From contig CALFNW010000117.1 in the NCBI GenBank assembly GCA_937902275.1, positions 1 to 17,763 of the forward strand: 17,763 bases of DNA, in the 5' to 3' direction. Made by a program: the position numbers and the translations under genes. The notes under the pieces are model-generated. The model was not told the DNA's origin. It saw nothing but the letters and a program-made list of their open reading frames with translations, and did not search any database. The first letter of the stretch is position 1. Every line of letters starts with the position of its first letter. Positions 13,461 through 17,763 of this stretch are shown here, in pieces. The stretch comes from UBA4717 sp002404395 (GTDB lineage Bacteria; Bacillota; Clostridia; Oscillospirales; CAG-272).

Positions 13461-14504
13461 TTACAGACTTTTTATATATTCGCAGATCAACCGCGCTGTG
13501 TTTTCGATATCTTCCGTGCATACCGTCTCGCTGTATGTGTGCATATTTTTGAGCGGAACGCTTACGACCGCGCAGGGTATGCCCGAAGCGACCAAAGCCA
13601 TACGGTCGGCGTTCGTGCCGGTTCCGTCGGCTTCGACTATCAGTTGATGCATGATCGCTTTCGCTTCGGCAATTCCGATCAGCGTCTGAGTCAGACGACG
13701 ATCGGTTACTGCCGACATAGATATTGCCGCGCCGCTTCCGAGTTCGACTGTGCGCCGCCGCAATGCCGCTTCGTCGGCGCCGTCTGTCGGAGTGTAAGCG
13801 AGGTTTACGTCAAGCACGAGCGCCATGTCCGGGCGCAGCTTGAAGGCGCCGGTCATGGCTCCCATGCTTCCGGTCTCTTCCCGCGACGAAAGCATGAGTA
13901 TGATGTTTACGTTTATCGGAATACCACAGAGCAGCTTCACGGCGGTCGCCGCCGCGGCAACGCACGCCTTGTTATCGAGCCCTTTGGCGGCTATTCTGCC
14001 GTTTTTCAGCTCGGTTACGGGAATCGAAAATCCGACGGGCGTGCCGATCGGTGCGTTTTCAAGCAGCCATTCGCGGCTTTTCCCCGTATCAATGAAAAGG
14101 TGCGCGATGTCCGGATTCTTCGTTCGCTCTTCCGCGCTCATTAAATGAGGTGCGCGGGAAGTAATGATCCCTTTAAAGCGGCTCTTGCCGTATATTTCGA
14201 CTTCCGCTCCCGCAAGGATCCGCGTGTCGATTCCGCCGAGCGGGACAAAGTGTAAAAAGCCGCGCTCACAGATCCCGCTTACCATAAATCCGATCTCATC
14301 GCAGTGAGCATCTATCAACAGAGTGCGCGCCGAGTCGGAACTTGCGCGCCTGATAAAATACAGATTTTGCGTGTTGGTGCATTCCGTTTCGTCAAAGAGC
14401 GGAGAAAGCGTGCGTATCAGCGATTCGTGGCCGAATTTTTCAAATCCGGTTACGGTAAAAGGAGCGCAAAGCTCGGAGATCAGGTTTTTTATATATTCTT
14501 TCAT
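13461..14504 (-). CDS. M42-family metallo-aminopeptidase (first of three)
   Basis: A 347-residue M42 peptidase. Metal-site blocks are H67 and D69 in DAHCDEIG, D177 in KGLDNKAC, the E209-E210 pair in SSREETG, D232 in LVLDVN, and H322 in the KNMHTYSE block. All expected ligands are retained, so activity is likely. The ATG at 14504 gives the N-terminus expected for the family, but the sequence before it (CCGAAGC) is a weak ribosome binding site. A much stronger AAAGGAG lies 30 bases upstream and is well spaced for an in-frame CTG at 14528, so an eight-residue N-terminal extension is possible. The gene follows the DUF2791-type ATPase directly and is the first of three adjacent M42 genes, which are divergent in sequence rather than recent duplicates. 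Confidence 0.9.
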   Translation of the reverse strand: MKEYIKNLISELCAPFTVTGFEKFGHESLIRTLSPLFDETECTNTQNLYFIRRASSDSARTLLIDAHCDEIGFMVSGICERGFLHFVPLGGIDTRILAGAEVEIYGKSRFKGIITSRAPHLMSAEERTKNPDIAHLFIDTGKSREWLLENAPIGTPVGFSIPVTELKNGRIAAKGLDNKACVAAAATAVKLLCGIPINVNIILMLSSREETGSMGAMTGAFKLRPDMALVLDVNLAYTPTDGADEAALRRRTVELGSGAAISMSAVTDRRLTQTLIGIAEAKAIMHQLIVEADGTGTNADRMALVASGIPCAVVSVPLKNMHTYSETVCTEDIENTARLICEYIKSL

Positions 14505-14548
14505 TTGCTTCGGTCGGATGCCGTGCAGGCAAGTCTCCTTTCGAGGTT

Positions 14549-15907
14549 TCAAAAATCAATATCGGCAGGATCATACGAGGAGGCGCGCGGTGCCTCTCGG
14601 TGCGAGCCGCTCTTATCTGTTTCGGCGTCATCGCTTCGGACGGATTTGACTATATCCGCAAAGCCCGTGTTGGGGTTTTGAAGCAGAATGTTCAGGATCG
14701 CGGTATAGTCGCGTATCATTTCACGCGGGGTTACAAGCTCGGCAGCTCCGGCTTTTGACAGGGTCAGCTTTAAAAAGTCGGCGGTGTTTTCGTCGGTAAC
14801 GGAAAGCTTTGTCTGGTGATATTCTTCAAAAAGCGCCTGAATACGTTTGAGCAGGGCAAACAGTTCGTTGTCCGACAGCCGTCTGAGTCTGATTACGGGA
14901 CTGTTCAGATTGCGGTATCCTACCTCGGCAAAACGGCTGTCCGACAATCTGCTCTTAAGTGCTTCATAGCTGAAAAGTCCGCGGCGCGTGTCCTCAAGGA
15001 ATTGAGGCGTTCCGCCGAGGATTATTTCAAGTCCGGGAGCCTTTCCCTGCAAAGTGTCATTGAACATTGCAAGGATCTTTTCGTAGTTGTTTTCACGTGA
15101 TACACGATTCGGTATCTTGTACAGATTCACACATTCGTCAATGAAAACCACGAAACCGTTGTAACCGATCTTCTGTGCAAATGCTGCCCAAAGCTTGACG
15201 GTGTCATACCAATTGTCGTCGTCGATAATTGACGATAAACGTATTCCGGTCTGCTCGCGCGCTTCGGTCTTGTTTGCATATTCTCCGCGCAAATATCGTA
15301 AGCAGGCGCTCTTTTTTGCTTCGTCTTCATTCAGGACGGCTTTATAATATCCGATAAGTATATTTGCAAAGTCAAATCCGCCGACGCTGGCTTCAAGCGC
15401 CCGGACCGTTCCATAGACCTGCTGCTCAAGTTCGGAGTTAAAGCGGTCGCTGTCGGGTGATATACCCTTTGACGCCAGCGAGAGGCGCAGATCGGACAGC
15501 CATTTGGAGATAGTCATTGAAAGCGCTCCGCCGTTCGGAGCGGCTTTTGACGACATATTGCGCATAAGCTCACGGTAGGTGGCAACGCCCGTGCCTTTTG
15601 CGCCGCAGAGCCGCCTTTCGGGCGACAGATCGGCATCTGCGCAGATATATCCGTGTTCGACCGCATATCCGCGCATAAGTTGGATCAGAAAGCTTTTGCC
15701 GCTTCCGTATTTTCCGATAATAAAGCGCATGGATGAGCCGCCGTCCGAAAGCTCCTTAAGGTCATCCGAGAGGGCTTTGACTTCCTCGTTTCTGCCGATT
15801 GCGATATAAGGGGCGCCCGAACGGGGAACTACGCCTGCCGCCATTGATGATATAAGCGAAGATAAGATCCTGCGCGGTACTTTTGCCGCGTTCATTGCTT
15901 CAGCCAT
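14549..15907 (-). CDS. DUF2791-family (BrxC/BrxD-like) P-loop ATPase
   Basis: A 452-residue P-loop ATPase. Walker A is GKYGSGKS (65-72) and Walker B is FVVFIDE (252-258) followed by CVNLYKI. The opening PRRILSSLISSMAAGVVPRS and AIGRNEE (36-42) match my memory of the DUF2791 family (PF10923), which includes BrxD of BREX systems and ATPases paired with TerB-N/TerB-C proteins. The final 35 residues are low-complexity and polar. It starts with a perfect AGGAGG at 7 bases, and its first 16 bases overlap the end of the TerB gene, so the two are tightly coupled. No other BREX gene (PglX, PglZ, BrxA, BrxB, BrxL) is present. A role in DNA-associated defence or stress is likely by association only. Confidence 0.82.
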   Translation of the reverse strand: MAEAMNAAKVPRRILSSLISSMAAGVVPRSGAPYIAIGRNEEVKALSDDLKELSDGGSSMRFIIGKYGSGKSFLIQLMRGYAVEHGYICADADLSPERRLCGAKGTGVATYRELMRNMSSKAAPNGGALSMTISKWLSDLRLSLASKGISPDSDRFNSELEQQVYGTVRALEASVGGFDFANILIGYYKAVLNEDEAKKSACLRYLRGEYANKTEAREQTGIRLSSIIDDDNWYDTVKLWAAFAQKIGYNGFVVFIDECVNLYKIPNRVSRENNYEKILAMFNDTLQGKAPGLEIILGGTPQFLEDTRRGLFSYEALKSRLSDSRFAEVGYRNLNSPVIRLRRLSDNELFALLKRIQALFEEYHQTKLSVTDENTADFLKLTLSKAGAAELVTPREMIRDYTAILNILLQNPNTGFADIVKSVRSDDAETDKSGSHREAPRASSYDPADIDF

Positions 15908-17613
15908 TGTGTTGCCTCCTGTATATAGTCGGGAATTATGCTGTAGCCGTCATCCGAAGGCTCGAGAATGCTGTCGCCTATGGCATCAAATGCATAGGTG
16001 TTGAGCGATTCGGCGAGCGCATCGGCAAACAGACCGCGTTGCTTCAAAAATGTTTTGAGCGCTTCGGGCTCGCCCTCAAGGAGCAGACGCAAATATTCAA
16101 GCTCGTTTTTTCCGGGTCGGATATCACGATCGTCGACAGGTTCCGCTGTTTCGGTTTGAGGCGGCAAATCGCCGCTTTCATCACTGTCGGATCGAACGTC
16201 CGCAAGTATTTCTGCGGCGGTCCATGAATCTCGCTCGATTCCGAGCGCCGCGTCGATTGAAAACTCATGGCTTTCGGGCGCGTAAAGCGCTTCGTTTGCA
16301 AGCGCTGTGTCGGCGTTTGCATTGTTGCGTTGCCGCTTCGCGCGGACTGCTGATGGAAGCTCACGGTCGAAATATGCGTCTATCGCCGCACGTTCGGCAT
16401 TGCCGAGCAAGGGGCATTTGAGTCTGGCTCGGATCGAAAGCGACGCTCTGATACGGTTCTCGCAATATTTGATTATGTCGGCAAGCTTTTCGCGCAACAG
16501 AGACGGCTTGCCGAGCGAACGATATGTGTATGAGATCAATGCATTTGTGCCGTGGGTGCACAGAGCACTGCGATAAGCACTGCGTGCGCCGGTACACATC
16601 GGTAGCAATTGTATTGCAGCAAGCATTCCGGAATCGGCGCTTGCAGCCGATGGTAGCAAGTGTATTGCAGCAAGCGTTCGGGGATCGGCGCTTGCAACCG
16701 ACGGTTGCAAGCGCATTGCCGTAAAAGTCACGGGATCGGCGTTTGCAGCCGATGGCGGATCTGCGGCAGTATTTTCAAAGTCAAGCTCGGGAACTGCAGC
16801 AGCCATTGCCGCCGGCAAATGAGTCTCTAACAGCGAATGAGTTTCCGGATACTTGCCTTCAGGATCGGGCGAATAGCCCGAAATATGCAAAAGCAGTAAG
16901 AACCGGGATGTTTTTTGAGGATCGAGGTAAAATTCCGGAAAACCCGAAAGTTTCGCGAATTCTTCGGCGAAAGGCGATATCTCATCGGGCAGCGGCAGCT
17001 TGTGTATAAGGCAGTAATCGCAAAGCCAATTTGCAATATAGCAGTCAAGCTTGTCAAATTCTTTATGATACATAATAAAGAGTCTGCACATCAGCTTTAT
17101 ACCCTCGCACGGCGCGATCAGCTCCGGCAGATTGATTATCTCAAAAAGCATAAGCAATATATAACTCAATGAGGTTTTTATCTTGGTTTGTTTTTTTACA
17201 CTGTCCCTGAAGTAAAAGTAGTAGTCAAGCTGTGCTTTTTTCATCGAGCGGTATTCCGGAACATATGCCGGAAACGGCGAAAATTCGCAGGGTCTGCCGT
17301 GCATTTCAAGATATTTTTTTGCGTCTTCGGCAAAGTCACCGTAAAAACCGACGGGAGATATACGCGGTCGAATATTTACGCTTGTTATCAGAAGATTTTG
17401 CGGAGTATAGGAAAATTGCTCAGTTTTGGAATGCTCAGCTGCGGTGTAATCCAATTTGCCGGTGTCGGGACCGTTGTCCTGACCGAACTCGACCGTTACG
17501 CAGGAAATTTCGCGATGAGTCGGACGATATGCGTGTTTCTTGGGGATAATGTGGGAAATATCGTCAAAAATATTCGCGTCGGAGTTATTATTGTATTCGT
17601 TTTTGTCGTTCAT
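15892..17613 (-). CDS. TerB-N/TerB-C domain protein
   Basis: A 573-residue protein. Residues 88-160 (GFYGDFAEDAKKY, then FPAYVPEYRSM and QLDYYFYFRDSV) match the TerB-N domain, the next helical stretch to about 265 continues it, and the last 70 residues (EYLRLLLEGEPEALKTFLKQ to the end) resemble TerB-C. A variable Ala/Pro-rich linker (about 270-340) contains three 17-residue repeats. Such proteins are usually encoded with a DUF2791 ATPase and a DEAD/DEAH helicase, a combination suspected of DNA-related stress or defence work. The ATPase is present here but the helicase is not. The start at 17613 uses an AGGGGGGGG tract 10 bases upstream. Another ATG, 26 bases upstream, would be in frame if that tract had nine Gs. 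It is the first gene after a strong promoter. Confidence 0.82.
   Translation of the reverse strand: MNDKNEYNNNSDANIFDDISHIIPKKHAYRPTHREISCVTVEFGQDNGPDTGKLDYTAAEHSKTEQFSYTPQNLLITSVNIRPRISPVGFYGDFAEDAKKYLEMHGRPCEFSPFPAYVPEYRSMKKAQLDYYFYFRDSVKKQTKIKTSLSYILLMLFEIINLPELIAPCEGIKLMCRLFIMYHKEFDKLDCYIANWLCDYCLIHKLPLPDEISPFAEEFAKLSGFPEFYLDPQKTSRFLLLLHISGYSPDPEGKYPETHSLLETHLPAAMAAAVPELDFENTAADPPSAANADPVTFTAMRLQPSVASADPRTLAAIHLLPSAASADSGMLAAIQLLPMCTGARSAYRSALCTHGTNALISYTYRSLGKPSLLREKLADIIKYCENRIRASLSIRARLKCPLLGNAERAAIDAYFDRELPSAVRAKRQRNNANADTALANEALYAPESHEFSIDAALGIERDSWTAAEILADVRSDSDESGDLPPQTETAEPVDDRDIRPGKNELEYLRLLLEGEPEALKTFLKQRGLFADALAESLNTYAFDAIGDSILEPSDDGYSIIPDYIQEATQWLKQ
16601..16753. repeat. Three-copy 51-bp in-frame tandem repeat
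   Basis: Units lie at 16601-16651, 16652-16702 and 16703-16753. The first two are nearly identical and the third is more diverged. Each begins GGT(A/T)GCAA and ends GCAGCCGAT or a close variant. Since 51 is divisible by three, the array encodes three copies of a 17-residue unit in the TerB-domain protein: ADPVTFTAMRLQPSV, ADPRTLAAIHLLPSA and ADSGMLAAIQLLP in core form. It sits between the TerB-N and C-terminal parts. Confidence 0.85.
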
Positions 17614-17623
17614 ACGAATATTT

Positions 17624-17631
17624 CCCCCCCC
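17624..17631. repeat. C8/G8 homopolymer in the TerB gene leader
   Basis: Eight consecutive Cs on the plus strand (Gs in the mRNA) lie 10 bases upstream of the TerB-protein ATG and serve as its only purine-rich ribosome binding site. An ATG just upstream opens an 8-codon frame through the tract whose TGA overlaps the TerB start (ATGA). A gain of one G would put that ATG in frame with the gene. Confidence 0.7.
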
Positions 17632-17650
17632 TGCATTTTTCTATCCTTAT

Positions 17651-17679
17651 ATTTTATCATAAAAGAATGGCTATGTCAA
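17651..17679 (-). promoter_or_regulatory. Strong sigma-A promoter of the TerB/ATPase/M42 operon
   Basis: On the minus strand a perfect -35 TTGACA (17674-17679) is separated by exactly 17 bases from a -10 TAAAAT (17651-17656), with TG one base before it (extended -10). The predicted transcript starts near 17643-17645 and gives a leader of about 30 bases containing the G8 tract. I see no equally good promoter within the downstream operon. Confidence 0.8.
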
Positions 17680-17681
17680 CG

Positions 17682-17701
17682 CAAGTCAGGCACATGACTT
17701 G
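17682..17701. promoter_or_regulatory. Inverted repeat upstream of the TerB operon promoter
   Basis: CAAGTCAGGCACATGACTTG has perfect 7-bp arms around a six-base centre. It begins three bases upstream of the -35 element, a position suited to an activator or to a regulator shared with a divergent gene. It lacks a T-run on either strand, so it is not an intrinsic terminator. Confidence 0.4.
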
Positions 17702-17763
17702 AAAATTCACTGTAGGATTACAATAGATGTGTTACAGAGAATAAAAAAAGAGTGACGAAAGGA
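17702..17763 (+). promoter_or_regulatory. Possible leader of a divergent gene starting beyond the window
   Basis: The window ends in GAAAGGA on the plus strand, which would make a good ribosome binding site for a start just outside. A possible -10, TACAAT, lies at 17719-17724, but no clear -35 is found at the right distance. No coding sequence is inside the window, so this is a weak prediction of a divergently transcribed neighbour. Confidence 0.3.

Noticed and set aside
16601..16753. CRISPR-like or mobile-element repeat
   Set aside because: The units are contiguous without spacers, are in frame inside a coding sequence, and have no flanking cas or transposase genes.
14549..17613. A BREX phage-defence system
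   Set aside because: Only a BrxC/BrxD-like ATPase family member is present. PglX, PglZ, BrxA, BrxB and BrxL are all absent, and the partner is a TerB-domain protein instead.

Overview
The window looks like chromosomal DNA of an anaerobic, fermentative member of the Firmicutes, most likely class Clostridia and probably an uncultured gut-type lineage. The support is a clostridial NAD(P)-linked [FeFe]-hydrogenase cluster, strong AGGAGG-type ribosome binding sites, some TTG/GTG starts, M42 peptidases, and best matches (from memory) to Clostridia for nearly every protein. Every gene I accept is on the minus strand, so transcription runs right to left. I see no rRNA, tRNA, CRISPR array, insertion sequence or phage gene.

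Right third (about 17.7 to 10.06 kb), one likely operon. A strong sigma-A promoter (17651-17679) leads into a TerB-N/TerB-C domain protein, then a P-loop ATPase of the DUF2791 (BrxC/BrxD-like) family, three consecutive M42 metallo-aminopeptidases, and a PLP enzyme of the methionine gamma-lyase/'aluminum resistance' family. The TerB gene has a C8/G8 homopolymer in its leader and a three-copy, in-frame 51-bp tandem repeat in its linker. I find no good terminator at the end of this operon.

Middle (9.86 to 1.59 kb), the main attraction: a ten-gene hydrogenase operon. In transcription order it is hydC (NuoE-like), a DRTGG-domain protein, an RsbW-like GHKL ATPase, a HydS-type [FeFe]-hydrogenase homologue with a modified active-site loop, a second DRTGG protein, a PHP phosphoesterase, a second GHKL ATPase, an HndB-like ferredoxin, hydB/hndC (NuoF-like flavoprotein) and hydA/hndD (catalytic [FeFe]-hydrogenase). 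The four structural genes encode an NAD(P)- and ferredoxin-linked, probably electron-bifurcating, hydrogenase. The six genes between them look like a sensing/signalling module. A near-consensus clostridial Rex operator lies in the leader, which would tie expression to the NADH/NAD+ ratio. A 14-bp-stem terminator closes the operon. Three of the sensor-module genes have a small GC-rich hairpin immediately 5' of the ribosome binding site.

Left end (1.27 to 0.14 kb): a promoter with an operator-like palindrome, a small DUF6514-like protein and an endonuclease/exonuclease/phosphatase-family protein. A 380-bp intergenic stretch separates this pair from the hydrogenase terminator. The last 139 bases hold no gene I can support.

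The most plausible under-described system is the hydrogenase operon with its embedded H2-sensor candidate, two orphan GHKL ATPases and paired DRTGG proteins. The TerB/DUF2791-ATPase pair linked to M42 peptidases is second.
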